Shown here one piece after another: positions 11,632 to 22,754 of a stretch of 64,000 bases of DNA (positions within the stretch are counted from its first letter, which is position 1; every line of letters starts with the position of its first letter). Made by a program: the position numbers and the translations under genes. The stretch covers positions 76,633,772 to 76,697,771 of the forward strand of contig NC_092051.1 of NCBI RefSeq assembly GCF_003086295.3. The letters are read 5' to 3'. The notes below the pieces were generated by a model that saw only the letters and a program-made list of their open reading frames with translations, was not told the origin of the DNA and made no database searches. This DNA is from Arachis hypogaea (Eukaryota; Streptophyta; Magnoliopsida; Fabales; Fabaceae).

Positions 11632-11985
11632 TGCATGAAATTGTAATGTCAATGTTCACATTACTCTTTTACAACTTCGCACAACTAACCAGCAAGTGCA
11701 CTGGGTCGTCCAAGTAATACCTTACGTGAGTAAGGGTCGAATCCCACGGAGATTGTTGGTTTGAAGCAAGCTATGGTTATCTTATTATTCTTAGTCAGGA
11801 TGCCAACAATAGTGTTTTTCAAGTTCAATTGTAAAAAGTGAGAGGGCATAAATATAAATACTTATTGTGCAATGATGGAGAATATGTTGGAGTTTTGGAG
11901 ATGCTTTGTCTTCTGAAATTCTGCTTTCCTATGTTTTCTGATTCACGCACGCAAGTCCTCCTATGGCAAGCTGTGTGTTGGTGAT
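11632..11985 (-). mobile_element. Truncated LTR (3' part only)
   Basis: It begins TGCATGAAATT (inverse of an LTR end) and matches the U5 side of LTRs 20641-22343 and 9255-10806, including the hairpin-2 element at 11683-11710. Homology stops near 11985, where the sequence runs into a gag coding region. No PBS accompanies it. Confidence 0.75.
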
Positions 11986-13707
11986 TCACCTCTTCCTTCT
12001 TCTCTTGTAGCTGTGTTTCAAGGATGTCCTTGTCTCTCTTTGAGTTTTTTGCATTCTTAGTCTTTCTCTCCTCTTCACTTCTCTCTTCTGTCTCTTCTTG
12101 TGGAACTTGTCTGTTGTATTCTTCCTGATTGATGGCTTCCTTCTCACTTCCCACTATGATTGCTTTGCACTCCTCCCACTTTGTAGCTTTTCCTTTGTCC
12201 CTTGGGTGGTCTTGAGTGGCACTAGGGGATGCATTTGATTGCTTCTCACCCATCTCTGCGATTCGTTTAGCCATTTTTTCCATATGCCTCTCAAGGTTTC
12301 TGATTGACACTTCTTGGTTTTTGCTTGCCATCTCTTGATCTTTTCTTACTGCTTCTTGATTTTTCATTAGTTTCTCCATCATCATCTCCAGACTAGAGAT
12401 TCTTTGAGAGTTTGGATTTGGTTGTGGTTGTGTAAAATAAGATGGTTGTTGCTGGAAATTGTTTGAACCATTTGCGAGGGTATTTTGTGGGTGGAATGTG
12501 GATGTGGACAAGTTATTCTGGTGGTTTTGTGAGTCGTTATGGGGTTGGTGATATGTGTTTTGTGAATTTTTGAATTGTTTAGTATTATTGGATGAATGGT
12601 TATGGTTGTTTGTGTTGCTGAGGCTGCCAGAGTTGAAGTCCCTTTGTCTTTGATTCTGATGCTCACCCCACCTTGAATTAGAATGAGTCTTCCAGGGTGT
12701 CTTGTGTGCATCACCATGAAAATTGTGTTGAAATGAACTTGAAGTGTTATTCATGCATTGCACCTGCTCAGGGCTTTGTTGCTCATAATTGAATGTCCCA
12801 AGACTTTCTTCAGGTTGATTCCACCCATGTGAGGTTTGAGATTGGCCTTGTGTATTTACTGCAGAAATTTGCAGTCTATCAATTTTCTTGGCCATCTGCT
12901 CAAATTGTTGTTGAATCTGCTGCTGCATTATCTTGTTTTGAACTAGGATGGTGTCTACTCCTTCCAACTCTAGCACTCCTTTCCTTTGTGATGGCTGGCG
13001 TTGTCTCTGATGAGCAAAGAAATATGATTGTTTGCCACCATATCAATGAGGTTTTGGGACTCTTCAGCTGTCTTCATGAGTTGCATTGAGCCTCCTGCTG
13101 AATAGTCAAGTGCCTCTTGAGCTTTCATTGTCAGTCCTTCATAGAAATTTTAGAGTTTATCCCATTCATTAAACATCTCAAGAGGGCACTTCTTGATTAG
13201 AGCCTTGTATCTCTCCCATGCCTCATAGAGAGGTTCAGCATCCATCAGTGTGAATGTTTGTACTTCGGTCTTCAATCTAATAATCCTCTGAGGCGGGTAA
13301 AATTTAGCAAGGAATTTGCTCATTAGATCTTCCCAATTGTTGATGCTATCTCTTGGAAATGACTCCAACCATTGAGTGGCTTTGTCTTTGAGGGAAAATG
13401 GAAATAGCAGCAATTTGTAACTGTCAGGATGCACACCATTGGTCTTCGCTGTGTTACATATCCTCAGGAAGGTGGATATGTGCTGGTTTGGATCTTCCAA
13501 GGGGCCTCCTCCATAGGAACAGTTGTTCTGCACCAAGGTGATGAGTTGGGGCTTCAATTGAAAGTTATTTGCATCGACATTTGGGGTCAGGATGCTACTC
13601 CCATAATGCCTTGGATTAGCAAATGTATATGATGCCAATACTCTACTTTGGAGTTGACCATTGTCGTTGGCCACTCCCACTTGTGGATTTGTTAGATTTT
13701 CCTCCAT
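11825..13707 (-). pseudogene. gag: Broken gag polyprotein gene (Athila type), chimeric 3' end
   Basis: The N-terminal part (13707-13150) carries the retrotransposon gag core: ANNFQLKPQLITLVQNN, then GPLEDPNQHISTFLRIC, KATQWLESFPRDSI, FLAKFYPPQR and EPLYEAWERYKALIKKCP. It stops at a TAA in EWDKL*, but the same frame continues with recognisable gag (FYEGL, AGGSMQLM, IDMVANN). A frameshift near 13000 then leads into the Q/N-rich C-terminal half (12976-11985). The last about 55 codons of that open frame are read out of the truncated LTR, so the ORF is a fusion artefact. A normal protein would bind the element RNA in virus-like particles; this copy cannot. Confidence 0.85.
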
Positions 13708-13940
13708 TTCTTGGTTCTCTTCTCAGCCTCCAACGTGTTTCAGGATCAAAAGGTGTGGATTCATTGCTTTTTCCTCCTGACATAAACACAGAACTAAAAA
13801 CCAGAATTATACACTCTATTGTTAGAGTGAAGTTAGTGTTAGCTTAAGCAAAAATTCAAACAGTTAGTGTGCTTAGAAAAAAAAAAAGAAAATGCTTAAT
13901 CTAGACCACCACCTTACTTAATCATTGTCAACCTAATCAA

Positions 13941-13958
13941 TCCCCGGCAACGGCGCCA
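13941..13958 (-). other. Primer-binding site, tRNA-Asp (perfect)
   Basis: Minus strand reads TGGCGCCGTTGCCGGGGA, exactly the complement of the tRNA-Asp 3' end including CCA. It lies six bases from the LTR end at 13965. Confidence 0.92.
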
Positions 13959-13964
13959 AAAACA

Positions 13965-15944
13965 TGATGGTGTTTTTGTGGAAAAATGAATTTCCAAACA
14001 CACAAATACTAACCGGCAAGTGTACCAGGTCGCATCAAGTAATAATAACTCACATGAGTGAGGTCGATCCCATAGGGATTGAAGAATTGAGCAATTTTAG
14101 TTTAGTGGTTGATTTAGTCAAGCGAATCAAGTATTGGTTGAGTTGTTTGCAATTGGCAGAAACTAAATTGCTTGAAATGTAAAGGGAGAGGGGTAAAATG
14201 CAGTAAATTAAAGAGCAGGAAAGTAAAGAAGCAGAATCTTAAAGAACAAGTAAGCTAAATTGCAGAAACTTAGATTGCAAGAAATGTAAATAACTGAAGC
14301 TTAAAGTGCAAGAAATGTAAATTGCTTGAATCATAAAAGGAATTGGGAGTTGGGATTGCAGAATTTAAACAAGCAAAGGTAAATTGCAATAAACAGAAGA
14401 GTAGAGGATTAATTAAATTGAACTAGATCTCAACAGAAAAGTGAAAATGCTTGAAGAGTAAACAGAAAATGACTTGTGCTTAATTTGCAGCAATGTAAAA
14501 GATGGTTGAAGATCTCAGGGGTGGAAGAGACTAGAAAACAAGTCTAGATCTCAAATCCTTCCTTGATCCAACAAGAACAATTGCAAGAGAAGTAATAAAA
14601 AGTAAATTGTAGAAATAAAGAGAGTAGAAGATGAAGCAGTAAAGTAAATAGAAATTGGAATTCAATTATGCAGAGAAAGTAAACAAGAGATCTCAAGGTG
14701 AGATTGAAATAGAAGTTCTTCAATTCTCCACCCAAGATCCAAAGCAAGAAAAGTAAAGAGTGCTCAAGCAAGAACAAGGAAGAAGAGAGATCAATTCTCC
14801 TTCCCAATTCTCTAAGATCTAAATTCAAAAAGAAAAACTCAAATTCCAAAATGAAAGTTCAAAAGAAAAATTCAAAGTAAAGTCTAGAGGTCCTAATTAC
14901 ATCAAACTAGCTCCTATTTATACACTTTCTATTCTTGGATTTTAGAATTTGGATGGGCTTTTGATTTGGTGAAGAAATGAATTAAGTTGGATTTTTAATT
15001 GAATTTTCAGCCCATGGAGAATTTGCTTCCAGGAGGATGCTCAGCTCAAGTGGGGAGCTGAGCATTGAAGCTTTGTGTGGGGAGTCTTGCGTAGCGTGCT
15101 AGGCTGAGGAAGGCACCAGGGGAATGCTCTGCTCACAAGGTGAGCTGAGCATTGGGGCCTTGTGTGTGGGGCGTCGTAGTCCCTTGAAATATTTCGCGTG
15201 CCAAGTCTTGGACATCATTAGGGTAGTGCTCAAGTGGTGCTAGGAGCGCACTTTCCTTGTTGAAGCCTCCGTGTTCGAAACTTGTTGGGAGCATTTTGGC
15301 CAATTTTGACTTATTTTCCTTGCAAGGAGTAACGTTCCCCTCTTTCCCTTGGGTCATGGGTTCAAACCTTGGAGCAAGCATTGGCAACTTATTTCCTTTG
15401 ATTTATTTTTCATGGAAGCCCGATAATGCTCACTTGGAGAGCTGAGCATTGTTTCTCCTTTCCTTGTTTCTTGTTTCTCAAATTGTGCTCAGCTCTCTTG
15501 CTCAGCTCTCAAGGAGAGCAGAGCATTGAAACATTGCTTCCTTGGTTTATTGTTGTGCTCCTTTGTAGAGCACTGAGCTCTTGGGGAGAGCATTGTGGCT
15601 TCCCTCCTTCATTGTGCCACGCTTCTCACTTTTCTTTGCCACACTCTTTTCTTCCTTGGGCCACGTTTCTTAAGCCACGCTTTCTTCTTTCTTCTTTTCT
15701 TCACCTACAATTAATCAAAACAACCAATCAAAGTATCACCAAATTCACAAGGTTTATAAATCATTAAAAATCAATTAAATTTAGCTTAAACCTCATGATT
15801 TAGCATCAATTAAATGGCGGTTGTTTGATTCAAAGAAGTCATGCATTTCTATTCCAAATTACTTACTTAGAATGCAAGAAAGTGCATAAAACCTAATAAA
15901 AACAAAGAAAAAGACTATTAATACTAGGCTAAAATGACTTGTCA
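13965..15944 (-). mobile_element. Athila-like LTR (C), 1980 bp
   Basis: On the minus strand it starts TGACAAGTCATTTTAGCC (15944) and ends CACCATCA (13965), followed by the perfect PBS. It contains TATA box TATAAATAGG (minus, 14913-14922) and many GAGCTGAGCA/TGCTCAGCTC inverted units (15040-15560). The two LTR hairpins are at 14049-14062 and 14009-14034. A 3' internal end (AAGTTTGGTGTTG) abuts its outer side, so it too is flanked by internal sequence on both sides. Confidence 0.85.
14009..14034 (-). other. LTR hairpin 2, ACGACC-type element
   Basis: As RNA (minus): GCGACCTGG-TACACTTG-CCGGTTAGT. The stem CTGG/CCGG contains a G-U pair and the loop TACACTTG matches the family loop. Confidence 0.6.
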
Positions 15945-16426
15945 TTACAACACCAAACTTAGAACTTGCTTGTCCCTAAGCAAGCATTAAACATAAGAGA
16001 AGATAGAATGAAATAGAGAAGTATATATATCCTTATTAAGCAGATAGTTGAATTTGGTTTATGGGGTTTTATGCAGATCAATAGTAGCTCAGATAGTATA
16101 TATATCCATATTAACGCCAGCCAGACACTCTTTTCTGGCGTTAAATGCCAGTCTTTCTGCCAATTCTGGTGTTTAACGCCTAGAATGCTGCCAGACTGGG
16201 CGTTAAACGCCCATTCTGCTATCCAGTAAGCCTGTCCTCCAGGGTGTGCTGTTTTTGATTCTGCAGCTATTTTTGTGACTCCACATGATCATCAACCTAA
16301 AGAAAACATAAACTAACAATGGAAAATGAAATGAAAAAGTAATTAACATAGATAAATAAGATTGGGTTGCCTCCCAATAAGCGCTTCCTTAATGTCAGTA
16401 GCTTGACAATGAGCTCTTATAAAGCT
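15945..16426 (-). other. 3' non-coding internal sequences of two families, joined
   Basis: 15945 to about 16094 is the internal end belonging to LTR C (AAGTTTGGTGTTG next to the LTR). From about 16095 the sequence is the region downstream of the gag-pro at 16427, with CTGGCGTT/AACGCC palindromes (16116-16215) and the post-ORF hairpin (16361-16378). The junction lies between two similar TAGTATATATATCC stretches (about 16020 and 16095). Confidence 0.6.
16361..16378 (-). other. Post-ORF hairpin (ATTGGG-AGGCAA-CCCAAT)
   Basis: As RNA on the minus strand it is a perfect 6-bp stem with a 6-nt loop, preceded by AAGCGCTT. It lies about 50 nt after the protease stop codon. It belongs to the same motif class as 25829-25846, 41072-41089 and 59456-59473. 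Confidence 0.65.
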
Positions 16427-17089
16427 TCACAAACACTCAGAGCATGATGGTGGCTTCCCAACACCAAACTTAGAGTTTGAATGTGGGGGCTCTGCTTGAC
16501 TCTGTATGGAGAGAATTGGATGAAGCTTTTCATGCATCTTCTCCATGTTTACAGAAGAAGATTCTTGAGCCTTAAACATAAGGTAGTCTTCATTCAATTG
16601 AAGGACTAACTCTCCTCTGTCCACATCAATCACAGCCCTTGCTGTGGCTAGGAAGGGCCTTCTAAGGATGATGGATTCATCCTCATCCTTCCCAGTGTCT
16701 AGGATTATGAAGTCAGCAGGGATGTAAAGGCCTTCAACCTTCACTAAGACATCCTCTACAAGTCCATAAGCCTGTTTCATTGATTTGTCTGCCATCTCTA
16801 GTGAGATTCTTGCATCTTGTACCTCAAAGATCTCCAGTTTCTCCATTAAAGAGATTGGCATGAGGTTAATGCTTGAACCAAGGTCACACAGAGCCTTCTC
16901 AAAGGTCATAGTACCTATGGTGCAAGGAATTAAGAACCTTCTGGGATCCGGTTTCTTTTGAGGTAATTTCTGCTGAACCAAAGTATTCAGTTCTTTAACG
17001 AGCAATGGAGGTCCATCCTCCCAAGTCTCATTACCAAATAGCTTGGCATTCAGCTTCATGATTGCTCCAAGATACCGAGTAACTTGCTC
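16427..17089 (-). CDS. pro: Retropepsin-like aspartic protease, in frame after gag stop
   Basis: Downstream of the gag stop the same frame stays open (EQVTRYLGAI, then MKLNAKLFG) for about 220 codons. It contains the protease core FEKALCDLGSSINLMP with active-site-type DLGS, a strand with YIPADFIILDTG, and the C-terminal ILRRPFLATARAVIDVDRG. The last is the family's usual ILGRPFLAT with G changed to R. It would mature gag inside the particle. No reverse transcriptase, RNase H or integrase follows: the frame ends at 16427 and runs straight into 3' non-coding sequence. The element is therefore a pol-less gag-pro derivative. Expression would need readthrough of the UAA at 17090-17092. Confidence 0.8.
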   Translation of the reverse strand, partial: EQVTRYLGAIMKLNAKLFGNETWEDGPPLLVKELNTLVQQKLPQKKPDPRRFLIPCTIGTMTFEKALCDLGSSINLMPISLMEKLEIFEVQDARISLEMADKSMKQAYGLVEDVLVKVEGLYIPADFIILDTGKDEDESIILRRPFLATARAVIDVDRGELVLQLNEDYLMFKAQESSSVNMEKMHEKLHPILSIQSQAEPPHSNSKFGVGKPPSCSECL

Positions 17090-18718
17090 TTAAACAAGAT
17101 CTTCATCCTCCTCAGAGGAAGAATCTTCATCAGAGCTCATGAATGGCAACAGTAAATTCAGTGGAATCTCTATGGTCTCCATATGAGCCTCAGATTCCTT
17201 TGGTTCCTCAATAAAGAACTCTGTAGTGGTCAGTGGACATCCATTGAGGTCTTCCTCACTGGAATTCACTGCCTTTCCCCCCTCTGTGCATTCGGCCACT
17301 TTGGGTATATTGATGGCCTTGCACTCGCTCATTGGATTCTCTTCTATGTTGCTTGGGAGAGTACTAGAAGGGATTTCAGTAACTCTTTTACTCAGCTGAC
17401 CCACTTGTGCCTCCAAATTTCTGATGGAGGACCTTGTTTCAGTCATAAAATTGAGAGTGATCACGGATAGATCAGAGACTATGGTTGCTAAGTCAGAGAG
17501 GCTCTGCCTAGAATTCTCTGTCTGTTGCGGAGACGATGATGAAAAAGGTTTGCTATTGCCAAACCGAATTCTCCCACCATTATTATTATTGAAGCCTTGT
17601 TGAGGCTTCTGTTGATCCTTCCATGAGAAATTTGGATGATTTCTCCATGAAGGATTATAGGTGTTTCTATAGGATTCTCCCATGTAATTTACCTCTTCCA
17701 TTGCAGGATTTTCAGGGTCATAAGCTTTTCCTTTAGAGGAGGCTTCTTTAGTACTGCCGGATGCAGCTTGCAATCTAGTCAGATTCTGAGAAATCATATT
17801 GACTTTCTGAGTTAATATTTTATTTTGAGCCAATATGGCATTCATAGTATCAATCTCAAGAACTTCTTTCTTCTGAGTCATCCCATTATTCACAGGATTT
17901 CTTTCAGAAGTGTACATAAACTGGTTATTTGCAACCATCTCAATGAGTTCCTGGGCTTCTGTAGGGGTTTTCTTCAGATGAAGAGATCCACCAGCAGAGT
18001 GGTCTAATGACATCTTGGACAATTCAGACAGACCATCATAGAATATACCTAAGATGCTCCATTCTGAAAGCATGTCAGAAGGACACCTCCTGATCAATTG
18101 CTTGTATCTTTCCCAAGCTTCATAGAGGGATTCACCTTCCTTCTGTCTGTAGGTTTGGACTTCCACTCTAAGCTTGCTCATCTTTTGAGGTGGAAAGAAT
18201 TTGGCCAAAAAAGCATTGACCAACTTTTCCCAAGAGTTCAGGCTTTCTCTAGGTTGTAAGTCCAACCATATCCTAGCTCTGTTTCTTACATCAAAGGGGA
18301 AAAGCATAAGTCTGTAGACCTCAGGATCAACCCCATTGGTCTTAACAGTGTCACATATTCGCAAGAATTCAGCTAAGAACTGATGAGGATCTTCCAATGG
18401 AAGTCCATTAAACTTGCAATTCTGCTGCATTAGAGAAACTAATTGAGGCTTAAGCTCAAAGTTGTTTGCTCCAATTGCAGTAATTGAGATGCTTCTTCCA
18501 TAGAAGTTGGAAGTTGGTGCAGTAAAGTCACCAAGCATCTTCCTTACATTTCCACCATTGTTGTTGGGTTCGGCTGCCATGTCTGCTTCTTTTTCGAAAT
18601 TTTTTGTAAGGTCCTCTCCGAAGTGTTGTGCTTTAGCTTCTCTTAGCTTCCTCTTCAGAGTCCTTTCAGGTTCAGGATCAGCTTCAACAAGAATGTCCTT
18701 ATACTTGTTACTGCTCAT
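17090..18718 (-). CDS. gag: Gag polyprotein (FIDEL/Athila type), uninterrupted
   Basis: This 542-residue frame runs from MSSNKYKDILVE to a C-terminal acidic tail (SSDEDSSSEEDEDLV). About residues 80-250 form the retrotransposon gag core: GANNFELKPQLVSLMQQN, LEDPHQFLAEFLRICDT, ARIWLDLQPRESLNSW, FLAKFFPPQK and ESLYEAWERYKQLIRRCP. After it comes a linker with LIEMVANNQFM, an N/Q/S-rich section (WRNHPNFSWKDQQ), and a coiled-coil-like RNLEAQVGQLSKRV. No zinc knuckle is seen, which is usual in this lineage. The ATG at 18718 follows a long AT-rich leader from the PBS at 20614. It is the only intact full-length gag in the window and could package pol-less relatives if expressed. Confidence 0.9.
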   Translation of the reverse strand: MSSNKYKDILVEADPEPERTLKRKLREAKAQHFGEDLTKNFEKEADMAAEPNNNGGNVRKMLGDFTAPTSNFYGRSISITAIGANNFELKPQLVSLMQQNCKFNGLPLEDPHQFLAEFLRICDTVKTNGVDPEVYRLMLFPFDVRNRARIWLDLQPRESLNSWEKLVNAFLAKFFPPQKMSKLRVEVQTYRQKEGESLYEAWERYKQLIRRCPSDMLSEWSILGIFYDGLSELSKMSLDHSAGGSLHLKKTPTEAQELIEMVANNQFMYTSERNPVNNGMTQKKEVLEIDTMNAILAQNKILTQKVNMISQNLTRLQAASGSTKEASSKGKAYDPENPAMEEVNYMGESYRNTYNPSWRNHPNFSWKDQQKPQQGFNNNNGGRIRFGNSKPFSSSSPQQTENSRQSLSDLATIVSDLSVITLNFMTETRSSIRNLEAQVGQLSKRVTEIPSSTLPSNIEENPMSECKAINIPKVAECTEGGKAVNSSEEDLNGCPLTTTEFFIEEPKESEAHMETIEIPLNLLLPFMSSDEDSSSEEDEDLV

Positions 18719-20613
18719 ATGAAAAAGAAGAGAACAAAAAGAGTAGTGGAATCCTCTATGTCATAGTATAAAGATTCCTTTATGTGTCAGAGGAAAAGAA
18801 GAATAGAAGAATGAGGTAGAGAGAGAATAAGAAGAATTCAAATTTTAAGAAGAGGGAAAAGAAAAATATTTTTATTTTTATTTAATTAATTAAGTTAGTT
18901 TCAAAAATTTGAAAAAGAAATACAAGAAAATTTAAAAACTAAAATAATTAGTTAATTAAAAAGATTTTTGAAAAGGTGGTTAGTGATTTTCGAAAATGAA
19001 AAGTGGAAAAGTAGTTAGGTGATTTTGAAAAGGATAAGAAATAGTAAACTTTTTAAAATTAAAACAAACAAGTCAAGTAGTTAGTTGAAAAAGATTTGAA
19101 AATAAATTTTGAAAAGATAAGGAGTTAGAAAAAGATTTTGGAATTGAAATTTTAAAAAGATATGATTGAAATTTATTTTGAAAAAGAATTGAAAAAGAAA
19201 TTAAAAAGATTTGATTTTTAAAATTAAAGTTCATGACTTGACTAACAAGAAACTAAAAGATATGATTCTAGAATTTAAAGATTGAACCTTTCTTAACAAG
19301 AAAGTAACAAACTTGAAATTTTTGAATCAAAACATTAATTGTTAGCAAGGATTTTCGAAAATATGAAATAAAATTAAGAAAAAGATTTTGAAAAATTAGT
19401 TTTAAAATTTTCAAAAATATTAAAAGAAAAATGAAAAAGATTTTGAAAAATTTTAAGAATGTAATTTGAAAATCGTAAAAAAATGAAAAAGAATTGATTT
19501 TGAAAAAGATTTGAAAAGATAAAGTTTTTAAACTAAAATTTTGACTTGATTAACAAGAAACAACTAAATTTTAAAAATTTTTGACCAAGTCAACTCAAAA
19601 TTTCGAAAATTATGAGAAGAATAAGGAAAAGATATTTTTTTTACTTTTGAATTTTTAATGAGAAGAGAGAAAAACAACAAAATGAATCAAAACATAAAAG
19701 TTTAAGATCAAAACAAATAATGCATGCAAGAACACTTTGAATGTCAAGATGAACACCAAGAACACTTTGAAGATCATGATGAACATCAAGAACATATTTT
19801 TGAAATTTTTAAAGAAAAGAAAGACATGCAAGACACCAAACTTAAGAACTTTTGTACTAGGGACACTAACAATTCGAAAATGCACAAGAAAAATAAGAAA
19901 AGACACAAAACAAGAAAAATTAAATCAAACAAGGAAAATCATCAAGAACAACTTGAAGATCAAAGAAGAACACAATGCATGAATTTTTGAAAATTTTAAG
20001 AAAATTTTAAAAAATACAATTGACACCAAACTTAAAATTTGACACAAGACTCAAACAAGAAACACAAATTTTTTTTGTTTTTATGATTTTATTAAATTTC
20101 TTTTTTTTTTTGTATTTTTTCGAAATTATTTTGGAAAAAGAAAATAAAGAAATTCAAAATTTTTAATAAGAATTCCAGGATTCATGCAATGTTAGTCTAA
20201 AGCTTCGGTCCAAAAGAATTAGACATGGCCAAATGGCCAGCCAAGCTTTAGCACAGAATTATAAATGAGAATCCAAAGGCTCCTCCAATAACTGCAATGA
20301 TAAGTGGAAGCTTCAGTCCAAAAGATTAGACATGGCTTAATAGCCAACCAAGCTTCAATATATCATCATGGAGCTCTAAGGTGGAATTCATTCTTAAAAA
20401 ATTCTGAAGAAAATTTTTTTCGAAAACTTTTTTTTTATTTTATATAATTTTTTTACGAAAATAATTTTGGAAAAAAGAAAAATAAAAGAAAAAATTTTTG
20501 TTTTTTGAAATATTTTTAAAAACTTTCTGAAAAGAAAATAAAGGTTGAAACAAGAAAGAAGGTTACCTAATCTAAGCAACAAGATGAACCGTCAGTTGTC
20601 CAAACTCGAACAA
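18719..20613 (-). other. Untranslated leader of the gag-pro element
   Basis: This is a 1.9-kb AT-rich leader with many AAAGATTTGAAAA units and no convincing ORF. The F/K/L-rich frames here are low complexity. Two related blocks near 20195-20260 and 20310-20365 share AGACATGGC and CCAACCAAGCTT and form a local imperfect duplication. Confidence 0.65.
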
Positions 20614-20631
20614 TCCCTGGCAACGGCGCCA
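20614..20631 (-). other. Primer-binding site, tRNA-Asp
   Basis: Minus strand reads TGGCGCCGTTGCCAGGGA, 17/18 matches, with one G-to-A change. It lies nine bases from the LTR end at 20641. Confidence 0.88.
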
Positions 20632-20640
20632 AAAACTTGG

Positions 20641-22343
20641 TGCACGAAATTGTGATCACACTTTTCACAACTCCGGTACAACTAACCAGCAAGTGGACTG
20701 GGTCGTCCAAGTAATAAAACCTTACGCGAGTAAGGGTCGATCCCACGGAGATTGCCGGCTTGAAGCAAGCTATGGTCATCCTATAAATCTTAGTCAGGCG
20801 GATTCAATTGGTTATAAGTTTTGATAATTAAAAGATAAATAAAACGTAAATTAAAATAAAGATACTTATGTAATTCATTGGTGGGAATTTAGGTAAGCGT
20901 TTGGAGATGCTTTGTTGCTTCTGAACCTCTGCTTTCCTATTATCTTCATCCAATCATGCGTGCTCCCTTCCATGGCAAAATGTATGTTGGTAGGTCACCG
21001 TTGTCAATGGCTACCATCCATCCTCTCAGTGAAAATGGTCCAGGTACAGTTTCTGTATGGGTAATCATCTGTCGGATCTCTCGTCTCGGATGAAAAATAC
21101 CAGGCATAGCTACCGCACGACTATTCATCTGTCGGTTCTCACTTGTGTCGGGATAGGATCTCTCTATCCTTTTGCACATTGTTACTACGCCCAACATTCG
21201 TGAGTTTGAAGCTCGTCACAGTCATCCCGTCCCAGTTCCTACTCGGAATACCACAGACAAGGTTTAGACTTTTCGGATTTCAGGAATGCTGCCAATTGGT
21301 TCTAGCCTCTACCATGAAGGTTCTAATCTCATGGATTCGAATGCTCTATTGTTAGGAGAGGCACGTCAAATCCGTGGATCAGAGACCCAAGAGATTATAC
21401 TCCAGCTGTCGTCCAATGACTACATTGAACATCATGTAGACCGCTTGTGGTTGTCAGGCACGCGGATCTTGGCTAAGTGAGTAATGAAGATAGTGGGTGA
21501 TTGTCACGGGTCACCCGTTCATTTTGACTTAACTGAATTAAGAACGAGAGTATATCTTGGAGAAGAGACATGCGTGAATTGAAAGAGAAACTATAGTACT
21601 TTCATTAATTCATGAAGAACAGCAGAGCTCCGCACCTTAATCTATGAGGTGTAGAAACTCCACCGTAGAAAATACATAAGAGAAAAAGGTCTAGGCATGG
21701 CCGAATGGCCAGCCTCCCAAATGTGAAAAATTGCATAAGATTTTTCTCCTGAAAATAATAGTAAAAATTGCTATTATACTAAACTAGTCACTAAGGATTA
21801 CAGAAAATAAGTAACTAAGTGCAGATAGTGCAGAAATCCACTTCCGGGGCCCACTTGGTGTGTGCTTCGGCTGAGCATTGAGCTTTACACGTGCATAGGC
21901 CTTTTCTAGAGTTAAACGCCAGCGTGGATGCCAGTTTGGGTGTTTAACTAGTTCTGGTGCCAGTTCTGGCGTTTTACACCAGAAAAGGGTAAAGTATGAA
22001 CTATTATGCATTGCTGGAAAGCCCAAGATGTTAGCTTTCCAGCCCAATTGAGAACACGCCAACTGGACTTCTGTAGCTCCAGAAAAACACGTTTGAGTTT
22101 AGGGAGGTCAGAATCCAACAGCATCTGCAGTCCTTTCTCAACCTCTGAATCAGATTTTTGCTTAGGTTTTTTAATTTTAGCCAAAAAATACCTGAAATTA
22201 TAGAAAAACACACAAACTCATAGTAAAGTCCAGAAATGTGATTTTTGCATAAAAACTAATAAAAATATAATAAAAAGTAACTAAAACATACTAAAAACTA
22301 CCTAAAAACAATGCCAAAAAGCGTATAAATTATCCGCTCATCA
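20641..22343 (-). mobile_element. FIDEL-like 5' LTR (D), 1703 bp
   Basis: On the minus strand it starts TGATGAGCGGATAATTTATA (22343) and ends TTCGTGCA (20641), and is followed by PBS, leader and gag-pro. Its outer flank (GTGCG, 22344-22348) is unrelated array sequence of another element, so this is a true insertion boundary. It carries AACGCCAG/CTGGCGTT modules (21915-21990), an inverted repeat GCTGGAAAGC ... GCTTTCCAGC (22013-22043), and LTR hairpins 1 and 2 (20720-20735 and 20681-20708). Confidence 0.9.
22013..22043 (-). other. Conserved LTR inverted repeat
   Basis: GCTGGAAAGC and GCTTTCCAGC form a perfect 10-bp inverted repeat around an 11-nt spacer. The equivalent in the unrelated LTR P is CGTTGGAAAGCT/AGCTTTCCAACG (48110-48142), a paired change of stem bases. 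Confidence 0.55.
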
Positions 22344-22736
22344 GTGCGCACGCACAGGGCGCAGGAAAACAGGGGAGCACCCACACACATGCTGTGCTGG
22401 CGCTGCGAACAGGGGGCATAAAGGCTTGTGTGCGTACGCACAGAGGGTGAAATTTTGTTGTAGTGTGCGTGCGCACAAGGGTGTGCGTGCGCACAAGGGT
22501 GTGTGCACGCACATGCCCTGTTTTGCAAAAACTTTTCTTCAAAATTCTAAAGCACCAAGCCTTAGCTCAACCAAAATTCAACCCCAAAACATTCAAAACA
22601 TCACAAAATCATGATCCATACTAAAATTAATCTACTAAACTCACAATTAAACTACTTCTAAGCTAACCAAGACAAGGAAAAATGTAATAAGCTAGGACGA
22701 TAAACAAAGAGAAAGGGTAAAAAAGATGTTACTATG
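22344..22736 (-). other. 3' region of a minus element with CpG palindrome array
   Basis: 22344-22515 holds repeated TGTGCGTGCGCACA-type palindromes in an AT-rich context. The remaining part to 22736 is AT-rich with no ORF. The same arrangement (array, then post-ORF hairpin, then ORF in minus order) is found at 42630-43285. Confidence 0.65.
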
Positions 22737-22754
22737 GTGGAGTGTCTCCCACCT
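22737..22754 (-). other. Post-ORF hairpin (GGTGGG-AGACAC-TCCACC)
   Basis: As RNA (minus), it is a 6-bp stem with one G-U pair. Loop AGACAC matches the copies at 41072-41089, 43270-43285 and 59456-59473. Confidence 0.6.

Noticed and set aside
22344..22515. CpG island of a host gene promoter
   Set aside because: The same array occurs in several element copies at the same internal position, and no host coding sequence follows.
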